Shown here one piece after another: positions 34,277 through 43,116 of a stretch of DNA of 64,000 nucleotides. The position numbers and the translations under genes are program-made. The notes under the pieces were generated by a model. That model had not been told where the DNA came from and made no database searches. It saw only the letters and a program-made list of their open reading frames with translations. Positions within the stretch are counted from its first letter, which is position 1. Every line of letters begins with the position of its first letter. The DNA comes from an uncultured bacterium. Its GTDB lineage: Bacteria; Bacteroidota; Ignavibacteria; Kapaibacteriales; UBA4661. Where the stretch lies: positions 1 to 64,000 of the forward strand of contig CALCNX010000033.1 in NCBI GenBank assembly GCA_937899715.1. The letters are read 5' to 3'.

Positions 34277-36892
34277 TCAACTACGGTCAATGACGGATTC
34301 GATAGATGGTGTGCGGAAGGGCAAACGCACAGTGAAGGTTGTACCTTCGTTTTCGATGCTGGTAAAATCAATCGTACCTTCGTGCGCATCCACCGCATAT
34401 TTGACAATAGACATACCAATACCGGTGCCTTTGATATTGAGGGCATTATGAGCACGATGAAATGCCTCAAACATATGTTTTTGGTCGTCAGGTGGTATGC
34501 CAATACCTCGGTCTTCGACGCGAATGGTGATGGTGCTTGGTGTGCAGTCCACATCAAAAAAGATTGCTCCCTCGGAGTATTTCAGGGCATTCGAGAGTAG
34601 ATTGGTGATGATTGAGCGCATGAGTTTTTCGTCCAGTGCCGGATTTGTGGCGGATGAAAAGCTAAAGCGTGATTCGATACGGTGTTCACCACCGATTGCC
34701 GAATGAAGCTCTCCCACAATTTCCTCACAAAACTCTTTCAGTGCCAGAGTTGCAAACACAGCCTGTGTCTTGCCTGCTTCGCCACGAGCCAGCAGCAGTA
34801 CGTCATTAAGCATTTGTTCAATGCGCCCTGACGATGCCATCATGCGCTCCAAGTGTGTGATTTGCTTGTCCACAGGCATTTTTCCGGCGCTCAGGTGCAA
34901 AATTTCTGCCGACGAGTTAATGACAGTAAGCGGTGTACGGAACTCGTGCGAGACCATTGTGATAAAGCGGCTTTTCAGGTCGTTGAGTTCTTTTTCCTGT
35001 TGCAAAGCACGTTTTAGCTCTTGCTCGGCAGCTTTGCGCGTAGCAACGTCACGGGAATTGAGGACGATTCCGCCCACAGCCGCATTATGAAGCTGGTTAC
35101 TGGCGGTTACTTCTATCCATTCATAATCATTTTTTTTATTGGAGCGATGCAAAAACTCAATCGTGCGAATAGCATCTGGCTGATGAACCACGTCATGCAG
35201 AAACAAGCGCACAGATTCTTGGTCGTCGGGCGAGACCCGTGAAAGAAAGTTCTGCCCAATGCGCTCAAACGGCTCAAATCCGAATACTTTTTCGGTTGCG
35301 GGCGATTCGTAGGTAATGTCGCCATTTTCTTCCACAATCGTAATGACATCGGAAGAGTTGCGCAAAAGGCTATTCAATCGCTCGCCGCTTTGGAGCAGCA
35401 TCTCTTCGATACGCTTGCGCTCGGCAATTTCATGCTTGAGTTCTGCATTGGCACGTTTCAGTGCTTCGGTGCGTTCATTGATGCGGCGTTCCAGAAATTG
35501 ACTAAAAAGAACATTTGCTTCTTCATTACTTTTTCGCTCGGTGATGTCGTTAAAAATCACGAATGACCCTATGAACGTACCATTCTCATCGAAGCGAGGC
35601 GTGGAGTTGATGGTCTGCCAGCGCTTTGTGCCATTAGCGCGAATAATTTCCAACTCGTATCGTCCCGGTTTTCCCGCACGGCGCTCGGCGTTTTGGTCGT
35701 CCACCAATGCTTTTGTTTCAGGCTTGATGAAAGGTTCGATTGTGTGCCCCAGAAGCTGCCCGCGCTCTACACCAAACGTCTGCTCTGCGGCGGGATTGAC
35801 GAAGATAAATTTATCGTCTTTGTCGGTAATGATAATGCCTTCCGACAAGTTTTCGACAAGCGTTCTGTATTGCTGCTCACTTTCGCGCAGTGCGCCTTCC
35901 ATACCGGTTCGGTCGCTAATATCGCGCGAATTCACAATGATGGCACGAATGGCAGGATTCGCAAGGCGATTCGTGGCTATGCCTTCAATGGTTCGGTATG
36001 TGCCTTCGGCGGTGCGGGCGCGGAAGGTTGCCGTAACCTGAGTATCGGGCGAAGCAACCGACATCCGCAAAGCATCCGCAATAAGTTCTTTGTCGTCCGG
36101 GTGAACAATGTTCAATGCTGGAAGCCCGATAACATCTTCTTCACGATAATGAAAAAGGCGATAAAAGGCGGGGCTTTGATAGACAATACGCAAACTCTCA
36201 TCTAAAATGGAAATAATATCCCGCGAATGTTGCACGAGATAGCGAAAATGCTCGTCATGAGCACGGTCACCTTGCCAAATAAGAGCACTGTTGTCGGGAC
36301 TTTTCTCTTTTGGGGCAGAGGTGGTATCGTCTTCTTCGCGCGAAGCCGTTAGGAGCGTCGTATCGGTACGGGATTGCTGACGAAGTTGTGCCAACTCACG
36401 GCGAAGACTGTTACACAAGCGTTCCGCGTTACCATGACGGATAACATCGGTTGCACCGGCTTTGATAAGGTCAATAGCACTTTCTGCCGAAAGGGTATCG
36501 GAGAGAACGAAAAAGAGTGTTGGCGAAGGGCTGTTAATTAGCGTAGCTGCACTTGCTACATCAAGCGCTTTCTTTGAACGTTTCGTGTCGCAGGCTTGAG
36601 AAAGACTCAGCATTTCGCGGACGCTGAAATTTGTGGCATCACCATTGCACAGCACAACGTCCCATGCCTCTGCGGTCAGCGCTGAAGCGAAATAGTCATT
36701 ATTCAAAACCATTAAGTAGTCAGGAGCATAATATGCCGCCTCCAGCGCTTTGAGTAGTGCATAGCCTTCACCAAAAAACTCGACCGCAATGAGTACACGA
36801 ATATTTTCCACCGCCGCCGACCCATTGGGCAGAGTGTGGGCAAGCAATAGGCTGTCAGTATCAGGGGCAATATGTTCGGTTTCGATGTGCAT
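34277..36892 (-). CDS. Multi-PAS sensor histidine kinase with degenerate receiver-like N-terminus
   Basis: An 871-residue cytoplasmic protein without membrane spans. Residues ~31-170 have the length and strand pattern of a receiver domain, but the acid pair is missing (VLIAVEFF) and the phospho-Asp position reads VLCNGD. Then PAS domains at ~215-330, ~335-460 and ~500-620 follow, with a coiled coil between the second and third. A HisKA domain with the phospho-acceptor His in MVSHEFRTPL and an HATPase domain (NLLSNALKYS, DRGIGIPPDDQ, GTGIGMSIVKYAV) complete it. It lies between the lone receiver gene and the cyclase gene, same strand, so it probably phosphorylates that receiver. The degenerate N-terminus may be a protein-protein or ligand switch. 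Confidence 0.9.
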   Translation of the reverse strand: MHIETEHIAPDTDSLLLAHTLPNGSAAVENIRVLIAVEFFGEGYALLKALEAAYYAPDYLMVLNNDYFASALTAEAWDVVLCNGDATNFSVREMLSLSQACDTKRSKKALDVASAATLINSPSPTLFFVLSDTLSAESAIDLIKAGATDVIRHGNAERLCNSLRRELAQLRQQSRTDTTLLTASREEDDTTSAPKEKSPDNSALIWQGDRAHDEHFRYLVQHSRDIISILDESLRIVYQSPAFYRLFHYREEDVIGLPALNIVHPDDKELIADALRMSVASPDTQVTATFRARTAEGTYRTIEGIATNRLANPAIRAIIVNSRDISDRTGMEGALRESEQQYRTLVENLSEGIIITDKDDKFIFVNPAAEQTFGVERGQLLGHTIEPFIKPETKALVDDQNAERRAGKPGRYELEIIRANGTKRWQTINSTPRFDENGTFIGSFVIFNDITERKSNEEANVLFSQFLERRINERTEALKRANAELKHEIAERKRIEEMLLQSGERLNSLLRNSSDVITIVEENGDITYESPATEKVFGFEPFERIGQNFLSRVSPDDQESVRLFLHDVVHQPDAIRTIEFLHRSNKKNDYEWIEVTASNQLHNAAVGGIVLNSRDVATRKAAEQELKRALQQEKELNDLKSRFITMVSHEFRTPLTVINSSAEILHLSAGKMPVDKQITHLERMMASSGRIEQMLNDVLLLARGEAGKTQAVFATLALKEFCEEIVGELHSAIGGEHRIESRFSFSSATNPALDEKLMRSIITNLLSNALKYSEGAIFFDVDCTPSTITIRVEDRGIGIPPDDQKHMFEAFHRAHNALNIKGTGIGMSIVKYAVDAHEGTIDFTSIENEGTTFTVRLPFRTPSIESVIDRS

Positions 36893-37033
36893 ATTCTCAG
36901 GCGGATGGATATGAGCGTGAAGTCAATATCAGAGGGGGCGTAGGTTCTACGGACATTGTATGCTTTTTGTTACGGATACTGGTGGTGCAATTCTTTGCTC
37001 TTTTGCAATCTGGTGTCCTCCATTTCTCAAACC

Positions 37034-37522
37034 TCAGTGTGCTTGCTGTAATTGCTCGCTCGCGCTTTGCCATGCAGCATAGTAATGCTGAATAGTACGA
37101 ATATAACCCATTTCGCGGCGGAGCATCGGGACAAGTCTTTCAAGGTAGCCTTTAATAATGAAATCCGATGCGCCGGCGTTCATTGCGGCAACGATAGAAG
37201 GCTCGTTTAAGATACTGGAAATCATAATAATCGGGACACGAATAGCTGGCTTACCGGGAACGTCACCCCGCTCTTGCTCAAATTGGCGAATGGTCACGAG
37301 TGCGTCCATACCTGTGAAGCCCGTGTGGATGTTGTAATCGCAAAAAACAACATCCCACTCCAGATGTAGGGCGGCTTTGAGTTGTGACATCGTATCCACT
37401 CGTTCGTAGCTGATGTCAATATCGTGATAGCGCAGAAAACGAATAAGCACGTCGGCATCCAGCGCCGAATCCTCTACAAGAAGAGCGTGTAGTTTTATGA
37501 CAGGATGAGAAGGATGTTCCAC
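37034..37522 (-). CDS. Single-domain response regulator (receiver only)
   Basis: A ~162-residue receiver domain without an output domain. The acidic start is LLVEDSALDADV, the phospho-acceptor Asp is in VVFCDYNIHTGFTG, the switch Ser is in IIMISSILNEP, and the conserved Lys is in DFIIKGYLERL. The start is uncertain: the frame runs upstream into the RNA methyltransferase gene, the next in-frame ATG (37618) would overlap that gene, and GTG at 37522 is chosen. It precedes the multi-PAS kinase by 141 bp on the same strand and is its likely partner. With no DNA-binding domain it would act by protein contact or phosphotransfer. Confidence 0.8.
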   Translation of the reverse strand: MEHPSHPVIKLHALLVEDSALDADVLIRFLRYHDIDISYERVDTMSQLKAALHLEWDVVFCDYNIHTGFTGMDALVTIRQFEQERGDVPGKPAIRVPIIMISSILNEPSIVAAMNAGASDFIIKGYLERLVPMLRREMGYIRTIQHYYAAWQSASEQLQQAH

Positions 37523-37592
37523 GTTAAATCTACGACAAAAAGTGAGCAAATAAGAGGAAGCGAACAACTTGATTGCGTGACTATGATGACGG

Positions 37593-38420
37593 TTACGATT
37601 CCGAAGCAGTGTGAACATCTGCTTGCAGGCGTTGGCGCATAATTTCAAACATGACAATACCGGAAGCGACTGAGGCATTGAGTGAAGCCACGCGCCCCTG
37701 AAGAGGTATAGAAACAGCATCGGTACAGACGCGGCGGACAGCGCGTTGTATGCCCGCGCCCTCACTGCCGACTACAACCACGATCGGCTCATTGAAGAGA
37801 GCGCCTTCGTGAAGTGCTTTGGAATAATCTTGTTCCGCTTCGGATTCCAGTGCAATAATGCGAAAATCTGCATTCCGGCAGTCTTCGAGTGCTTTTGCAA
37901 GATTGCTCGTTTTGGCTACGGCAAGATGTTGCAATGCTCCGGCGGATGTCTTCATCGCCGTGCCGCTTAAGGGCGCTGCCCGAAGTTCGGGAACGATAAT
38001 GCCGTGAAACCCCGCACATTCAGCGGAACGTGCGATAGCGCCGACATTGTGGGGGTCTGTGATACCGTCCAATGCAATTAAGAGCGGCTGCTCAGAAGCA
38101 ACAAAAGCCTGTTCAATAAGTTCACCGATGCTCAGGGTTTTCACTGCTGAAACAAGAGCAATCACACCTTGTGCATTTTCATTTTCGCCACAGACTTCGC
38201 GTTCGAGTGTCCTGAACTTCTGCCTGTCCATGAGGGCAAAAGGGATGCGAGCAGTTTCGGCTTGGATACGCAGCGCCGTAATGGGGGAGCCTTCTGCACC
38301 ATATTGACAGAAAATTTTCTCAATCTTTTTGCCTGAGGCAAGAGCTTCGGCAACAGTATTTCGACCAAAAATGTACACGGTATGGAGCGGATGAGTGAGC
38401 AAGAGTGTGAAGCAAACCAT
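37593..38420 (-). CDS. rlmB: TrmH/SpoU-family RNA 2'-O-methyltransferase (RlmB type)
   Basis: A 275-residue protein from the ATG at 38420 (MVCFTLLLTHPLHTVYIFGR). The substrate-binding domain opens with VYIFGRNTVAEAL, as in RlmB. The SPOUT catalytic domain shows motif 1 ALDGITDPHNVGAIARSAECAG with its Asn/Arg, motif 2 VVVVGSEGAGIQ, and motif 3 VSIPLQGRVASLNASVASGI, all typical of TrmH/RlmB enzymes forming a trefoil knot. It probably makes Gm2251 in 23S rRNA, although TrmH paralogues cannot be separated safely by eye. The frame runs further upstream but without conservation. It is the first gene of a run with the receiver, kinase and cyclase genes. Confidence 0.88.
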   Translation of the reverse strand: MVCFTLLLTHPLHTVYIFGRNTVAEALASGKKIEKIFCQYGAEGSPITALRIQAETARIPFALMDRQKFRTLEREVCGENENAQGVIALVSAVKTLSIGELIEQAFVASEQPLLIALDGITDPHNVGAIARSAECAGFHGIIVPELRAAPLSGTAMKTSAGALQHLAVAKTSNLAKALEDCRNADFRIIALESEAEQDYSKALHEGALFNEPIVVVVGSEGAGIQRAVRRVCTDAVSIPLQGRVASLNASVASGIVMFEIMRQRLQADVHTASES

Positions 38421-38566
38421 CGTTTTTGTGATGCTTGTCTCTTCACATTTTGCGAAAAATAACAAAAGTCTGTGAATTTTACGTGTTTTATCTCTGTGCG
38501 GAGGCTTTTTCTGCATATTTTTCACGTGGAATTCTGCACAAATACTCTGCGTTATTCATGCTAAAT

Positions 38567-38597
38567 TTTGTAATCGCCTAAAAAATGTGTATATTTG
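38567..38597 (+). promoter_or_regulatory. Bacteroidota-type promoter (TTTG-N19-TAnnTTTG)
   Basis: TTTG at 38567-38570, exactly 19 bp, then TATATTTG at 38590-38597. This matches the -33/-7 consensus described for the primary sigma factor of Bacteroides and relatives. Transcription would start near 38603, about 50 bp ahead of the ATG at 38656, and probably continue into rpsU. The rest of the 235-bp gap back to 38421 is AT-rich with no other feature I can name. Confidence 0.75.
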
Positions 38598-38655
38598 TAC
38601 CTCTTTTCAGTGTCTTTTTGACTGTACTTTTTCACACTACTCTTGCGGAGCATTC

Positions 38656-39081
38656 ATGTCCACAGCTACGACGACAGCACCTCGTAAACGTCGCACTCGC
38701 AAAAACAAGTATATTACGCTCCACTCGCCGTTTCTGATGAAAGAAACGAAACACGAGCTTATCGGTGAGCCGATAGAAAATGGTGGTAGGCGGCAGCAGT
38801 GGGCGCGTTGCACACGGACGCATCACTCACAACTGGTGGATTTGGATGAATTGGAAGCAAAAGCAAACAGCAAAGATGAAGAAATTTTGATTATCCGCGA
38901 GAACGCTGTTTCCTACAATCCGCGCAATGAGTACAATATCGGAGACACCATCGCACACGAAGTTTGGAATACTATCGGGCGCGTCATTCGCAAAGAAATC
39001 ACAAGCAACGGCAGCCACGCGATTGTGGTACAGTTCGAGGACAAAACAGAAAAACGCTTGATTGAAAAACTCAGCAATTAA
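38656..39081 (+). CDS. Small basic protein with UvrD-tail/CarD-like β-barrel, unknown function
   Basis: A 141-residue protein from the ATG at 38656 (GGAG 7 bases upstream). The N-terminus is strongly basic (APRKRRTRKNK), suggesting nucleic-acid binding. A middle part (QWARCTRTHHSQLVDLDEL) has one Cys and two His. The C-terminal ~50 residues (YNIGDTIAHEVWNTIGRVIR … AIVVQFEDKTEKRLIEKL) match the G-D-x-V-x-H-x-x-x-G-x-G-x-V pattern of the small Tudor-like barrel found at the end of UvrD/PcrA helicases and in CarD-type RNA-polymerase-binding proteins. A role in transcription or ribosome biology is inferred from that and from its position 66 bp before rpsU, behind a strong promoter. Confidence 0.7.
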   Translation: MSTATTTAPRKRRTRKNKYITLHSPFLMKETKHELIGEPIENGGRRQQWARCTRTHHSQLVDLDELEAKANSKDEEILIIRENAVSYNPRNEYNIGDTIAHEVWNTIGRVIRKEITSNGSHAIVVQFEDKTEKRLIEKLSN

Positions 39082-39147
39082 GCTATATTACATACATCGT
39101 CTATAATTCACACTTTTATCTGTCAAACATTTTCAAGGATTAGTCAA

Positions 39148-39342
39148 GTGATTGGTGTTACTATCCAAACCAGCGAATCGATTGACAAAGCACTGCGCCG
39201 CTTTAAGAAAAAATATGAGCGCAGCGGCGTTCTCAAAGAGTTCAAAAAACGTGCGTACTTTACCAAGCCCTCCATTCAGCGCCGTATGGCAAGAATGAAA
39301 GCTGTTCGCCGCCAGATGCGCATTACGATGGAACAAGAATAA
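39148..39342 (+). CDS. rpsU: 30S ribosomal protein S21
   Basis: A 64-residue basic protein with a GTG start at 39148; AAGGA lies 11 bases upstream. The sequence IDKALRRFKKKYERSGVLKE and the RRMARMKAVRR tail are diagnostic of bS21. It joins the 30S platform next to the anti-Shine-Dalgarno end of 16S rRNA and affects initiation. Interestingly, most genes in this window lack a clear Shine-Dalgarno sequence, as in Bacteroidota, where bS21 helps sequester that rRNA tail. It is followed by a strong terminator and shares the promoter at 38567. Confidence 0.97.
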   Translation: MIGVTIQTSESIDKALRRFKKKYERSGVLKEFKKRAYFTKPSIQRRMARMKAVRRQMRITMEQE

Positions 39343-39377
39343 GGCGAAAAGCACGAGCAGATTTTGATGATAGACCA

Positions 39378-39420
39378 AAAGCGGCGGCTACAAATTTTGT
39401 AGTCGCCGCTTTGTGTTTTT
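39378..39420 (+). terminator. Intrinsic terminator after rpsU
   Basis: A stem of about 16-17 bp (39378-39393 with 39396-39412, containing one G-U pair) is followed by GTGTTTTT. It lies 36 bp after the rpsU stop. Confidence 0.9.
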
Positions 39421-39582
39421 GTACCCCTACGTTCAGAACATTTTGCCTTGAAAAACGAGCACAATCCTGAATATGCACATCGCTCACAAAAGTCTTGCAA
39501 ACGTTCCCGTGAAATGGTAACATTGCACAGCAGGTAGTTGTGGACTGCTGCCTTCTTGATAGTACTTATGCACGCTCAATGT

Positions 39583-39690
39583 CCTTAAGTTAAGGATTCG
39601 GAGTGCGGAATTTATTCCGTCGCGTTAGATTTTATAGAGTTTTTGCGGAATAAATTCCGCACTCCAGCAATGACGTTTGGCTTAACGTCA
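39583..39690. repeat. Nested palindromic extragenic element
   Basis: A perfect 20-bp inverted repeat, GGAGTGCGGAATTTATTCCG (39600-39619) and its complement (39646-39665), encloses a 26-nt loop. Each arm contains its own palindrome (CGGAAT-TT-ATTCCG). Flanking it are CCTTAAGTTAAGG (39583-39595), itself palindromic, and TGACGTT/AACGTCA (39671-39677, 39684-39690). The arms share the first 14 bases with those of the element at 53226-53348. The gap between rpsU and the TonB receptor (39421-39738) holds no gene. Confidence 0.9.
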
Positions 39691-39738
39691 TGACATTAAC
39701 ACTCACGCTTTGTTTCACAATTATTCCCGGGAGATTGT

Positions 39739-41949
39739 ATGAAACGCTTTGTTGCCTTTGTATTGCTAATGGTTATCACACTTTGTGCAAGACACGCCTA
39801 CGCACAAGAAACGTCCAAACGCCCTGCCACTAACGGCTCCACTAACACAGACACTCTGGAGTCCTTATCGCTTGAAGACCTTTTGAGCATCGAAATTGTG
39901 TCCGCCACAAAGATTGCTCAACGTCCCATTGAAGCCCCCAGCATTGTTTCGCTTATCACACAACAGCAAATTCGTGATTATGGCTGGGTTAGCCTTAACG
40001 ACATTCTCTATTCATTACCGGGCTTCTCGCCGTCGCAGGATTACGACCGCCGCACGGTAAGCGCACGTGGGATGTTCGAGGGGTGGAATAACAACCACTT
40101 GCTCATGCTCATTGATGGTATTCCCTTCAACGACAACCTTTATGGCTCGGCACTTACGTCGGAAGTCACACCGCTTTTTCTTGCCAAGTCGCTGGAGGTT
40201 ATTCGCGGACCCGGCTCGGCGCTGTATGGCTCGAATGCTACCAATGGTGTTGTGGCTATCAATACCATTTCCGCAAGCGACAGCAACACTTTCACGGGCG
40301 AAGCACACGCACGTGTGGGAAATTACGGCACGCAGATTTACGATGTGGTTGTGGGAGCCTCACAAGACTTGTTTTCGACGGTCATCGGCTACAATGCCTT
40401 TGCCACAAACGGCTATGAATATATGTCGTACGACGGTTCGCTCCGGCGCGACCAGCAAGGAAATTTGCGCCAGTTTATGACGAATGACACTCGTGCGAGT
40501 TCGTATCTTTTTGCAAAAATTGAAGGCAAGAAAGGTCTGGAGGGGCTTTCTCTGCAATTCCACGACCAGCGCTGGCAGTTCGAGACGGGACATGGCTGGT
40601 TGTGGAATATCCCAGATGCTAGTGAATCCATGCAAGAAGGGCGGCGTATGCTTGCACTCAGTTACAAGCCCAAAAATCAGAACTCCGATTTGGTCATAGA
40701 ATCAGCTCTGCGCTATCAGCACCGCACGATTGATTGGAATGCCCGTTTTTTTTCTGATAGCACCTCGTACGCCGGCGTTCTCTACCCCAATGGTGTCTCT
40801 GAGACCATCAATACCGCAGCCGATGATATTTTTGCACGGTTTCAACTTCTCTATAAGCTCCCCGAACAAGCAAATATCATAGCGGCAGCCGAGGGAACGG
40901 TCTTTTGGTACAACGGCGATAAAAATCACACCAGCAATATCAATCTTGCAAGCGATTTTCTGCCGTTTGCGAACAATGCTGTCCGCACAATGCCATCTTT
41001 TTTGCAATGGATTGAGGGAAATCCGCTTCTGAATTTGGGTGTTTTTGCGCAGTTCGCCAGTGGCAAACTCTTTGGCGACAAGCTCTCCGCCACGCTTGGT
41101 GTCCGTTTCGATAATCAGTCATTTCAGTTTAATCCGATAGATAAGCCGACAGGTGCGCCAAAAGAAAATCTGTCTTTTGCGGCGTTCAGTCCTCGGCTTG
41201 GCGTGGTTTATCTGGCTGATAAAGATTTTTCCATAAAATTCCTCGCCGGACGCGCTTTCCGTGCGCCCGCTCCAACGGAGCTTTTTGGTGCAAATACATT
41301 CGCGCTTGCATCGAACATCCGCAATCTCAAACCGGAGTTTATCACCACCGTCGAACTTGGCACGGATTGGATTATCAATAAAACCATCAACTGGCGTTTG
41401 AATGGTTTCTACACGAATTTTGAGAACCAAATCGCATACAGTGTTGCTAATGCAAATCTGAGTACAAATGTGTACACCCTTGTAACAGCGGGCATTGAGA
41501 CGGAAGTGAATTTTAGCTTTGACCGTTTGTCAGGTTTTGTGAATTATTCTTTTGCCGCACGTCTTGGGGAAACAATTTTGGACAATACGATTCAAGCAAG
41601 CAAAAATCAGGTAACGTGGGTTCCGGCGCACACGGTCAATCTGGGGCTAACCTATCGTGCAGAGCGCTTCACTGCTGCGCTAACGGCTCATTTGCAAGGA
41701 GAAGTTCAACGCCGCCAGAGCGATGTTGCGACCGTTGGGTTTACCCGTCTTCGTCCGAATACGCTTCCGGCTTGGTTCACCGCCGACCTGCGTCTGGCAT
41801 ATCAACTTACCGACGTGGTAGAATTGGCAGTGTTGGGCAATAATCTACTTGACACAAAAGGTATGCTCATGAAAAATTTCGACTATCCATTTGACTATCA
41901 AATCCCCGGAAGACGTATCCTTGCTTGCTTACGGCTGGCGTTGCGGTAG
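39739..41949 (+). CDS. TonB-dependent outer membrane receptor
   Basis: A 736-residue protein. The signal peptide ends near RHAYAQ. A plug domain ~45-165 shows SLEDLLSIEIVSATKIAQRP (TonB-box-like region), PSIVSLITQQQIRDYGW, LMLIDGIPFNDNLYG, and the VIRGPGSALYGSNATNGVVAI signature. A barrel of about 550 residues follows, ending with LGNNLLDTKGMLMKNFDYPF and LRLALR. The terminal residue is Arg instead of the usual Phe/Tyr, although the last strand (RILACLRLALR) is in place. It would import a siderophore, cobalamin or other ligand using TonB energy; the ligand is not indicated by neighbours. GGGAGA precedes the ATG. A palindromic element lies 74-139 bp upstream. Confidence 0.93.
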   Translation: MKRFVAFVLLMVITLCARHAYAQETSKRPATNGSTNTDTLESLSLEDLLSIEIVSATKIAQRPIEAPSIVSLITQQQIRDYGWVSLNDILYSLPGFSPSQDYDRRTVSARGMFEGWNNNHLLMLIDGIPFNDNLYGSALTSEVTPLFLAKSLEVIRGPGSALYGSNATNGVVAINTISASDSNTFTGEAHARVGNYGTQIYDVVVGASQDLFSTVIGYNAFATNGYEYMSYDGSLRRDQQGNLRQFMTNDTRASSYLFAKIEGKKGLEGLSLQFHDQRWQFETGHGWLWNIPDASESMQEGRRMLALSYKPKNQNSDLVIESALRYQHRTIDWNARFFSDSTSYAGVLYPNGVSETINTAADDIFARFQLLYKLPEQANIIAAAEGTVFWYNGDKNHTSNINLASDFLPFANNAVRTMPSFLQWIEGNPLLNLGVFAQFASGKLFGDKLSATLGVRFDNQSFQFNPIDKPTGAPKENLSFAAFSPRLGVVYLADKDFSIKFLAGRAFRAPAPTELFGANTFALASNIRNLKPEFITTVELGTDWIINKTINWRLNGFYTNFENQIAYSVANANLSTNVYTLVTAGIETEVNFSFDRLSGFVNYSFAARLGETILDNTIQASKNQVTWVPAHTVNLGLTYRAERFTAALTAHLQGEVQRRQSDVATVGFTRLRPNTLPAWFTADLRLAYQLTDVVELAVLGNNLLDTKGMLMKNFDYPFDYQIPGRRILACLRLALR

Positions 41950-42013
41950 AAGCGATAGAATTGTAGCATCTTGACAAGGTTACTTAAAAGATGTAAAAAC
42001 GTATAGAAGTTAT

Positions 42014-42057
42014 ATCCTCTCCTTTTGGGAGAGGATTGGGGTGAGGGGGAGTTTTTT
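42014..42057. terminator. Hairpin between convergent genes, probable terminator
   Basis: ATCCTCTCC (42014-42022) pairs with GGAGAGGAT (42028-42036). A G-rich stretch and then TTTTTT (42052-42057) follow. It lies between the TonB receptor (+) and the TolB-like gene (-). The motif resembles a CCTCTCC/GGAGAGG palindrome with a GGGTGAGG tail that I have seen between genes of many bacteria, so it may be a dispersed repeat. Confidence 0.55.
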
Positions 42058-42106
42058 CAAACAGTTTCTATCTGTTTGGCAAACATTCTTTCTGGTCAAA
42101 AGCTTT

Positions 42107-43105
42107 TTACGGCTTTTCCTGTACGACAAATACCAAGCGCTTTTCATCGGGACTGAGCGACAGACGCTTGATATATCCGACGGAAATTGTTTTACTGAAA
42201 TCCGCAATTTCATGCCAAGCGTTATCTTTGCGGGCATGGCGGGCGAAGAGTTTTAGCCCCTGCCCCATAATAATTGTTCCGTTTCCTGTCCACACATAAT
42301 CTTCTGCGCCCACTACGGTCGGGCAGATTTGGCTCACGATACGATTTTTCACATTAACCCGCTTGAGCATCCAGAGAGAATCGCTTATTTTATGAACAAA
42401 ACTTGCCGCAAGCTGGGAACCAGCAACACTGCTCGGTACGCGCCGAATACAGCGCCCAATTTTACTCTCAATCGTGTCGGGTTTGGGCAAGCCCGTACCA
42501 TGAGGATTTTCAGCATCAAAGGACGTGAGTTGCAATGTGAAAGGCAAATTGCGTTCACGCCCAAGCACGAACAAACCCAGACTGGATGCGCCTAACCAAC
42601 CATAATATCCAACTCCCTTCACGCTGTCCAAGAGTACTTGCGGATTGCTGCCATTTGCATCAAAGCGCCAGAGACGCTGCGTTGAATCTTTTTCGACACG
42701 CACCACAACAATACTTTGCCCGTCGGCAGGAAAAATACTGGGCGAATACTCACTTTCCGCTGTGGTTGTAACCTGAACAGTGCTCGAATCTTTAATGACA
42801 TATTTATAAATATCGGTTTGAAAATCCTCTCGCATGGAAGAGTAGAGAATTGAGCGGCTGTCGGGCGTAAAGGAAGGTTGATTGTCATATCCGGGACGGC
42901 GTGTGATATTCACTGGTTTTCCGATTTTCAAGCCGGATTTGGATTTTTCAATATCCGCCAAGTATAATTCCGGGTCGCCAAGCGCTTGCATACTTTGGCG
43001 AATGGCGGCGGGCATTGGTGGCGATGTCTGGCTCTGCCCCTGAGCCTGCAAAAAGATTGGAAAAGATACGCAGAAAACAACAATACGAAGAACAAGAGAG
43101 GACAT
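42107..43105 (-). CDS. Exported TolB-like (PD40/WD40-like) β-propeller protein
   Basis: A 332-residue protein with a signal peptide (LVLRIVVFCVSFPIFLQAQ). PD40-type blades are visible: NITRRPGYDNQPSFTPDSRSI, ESEYSPSIFPADGQSIVVV, STQRLWRFDANGSNPQVLL, and a last blade LSLSPDEKRLVFVVQ. Such propellers are periplasmic scaffolds or ligand-binding parts, as in TolB. Here the protein is short and stands alone, without the TolB N-terminal domain, so the partner is unknown. It ends just past a bidirectional-looking hairpin. The NRDE-type gene lies 11 bp upstream on the same strand, so they are probably co-transcribed. Confidence 0.78.
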   Translation of the reverse strand: MSSLVLRIVVFCVSFPIFLQAQGQSQTSPPMPAAIRQSMQALGDPELYLADIEKSKSGLKIGKPVNITRRPGYDNQPSFTPDSRSILYSSMREDFQTDIYKYVIKDSSTVQVTTTAESEYSPSIFPADGQSIVVVRVEKDSTQRLWRFDANGSNPQVLLDSVKGVGYYGWLGASSLGLFVLGRERNLPFTLQLTSFDAENPHGTGLPKPDTIESKIGRCIRRVPSSVAGSQLAASFVHKISDSLWMLKRVNVKNRIVSQICPTVVGAEDYVWTGNGTIIMGQGLKLFARHARKDNAWHEIADFSKTISVGYIKRLSLSPDEKRLVFVVQEKP

Positions 43106-43116
43106 ATTGATATAAT

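Noticed and set aside
37523..37765. Longer form of the lone receiver protein starting at 37765
   Set aside because: The extra 81 residues lie over the 3' end of the RNA methyltransferase gene in a different frame and look like non-coding translation.
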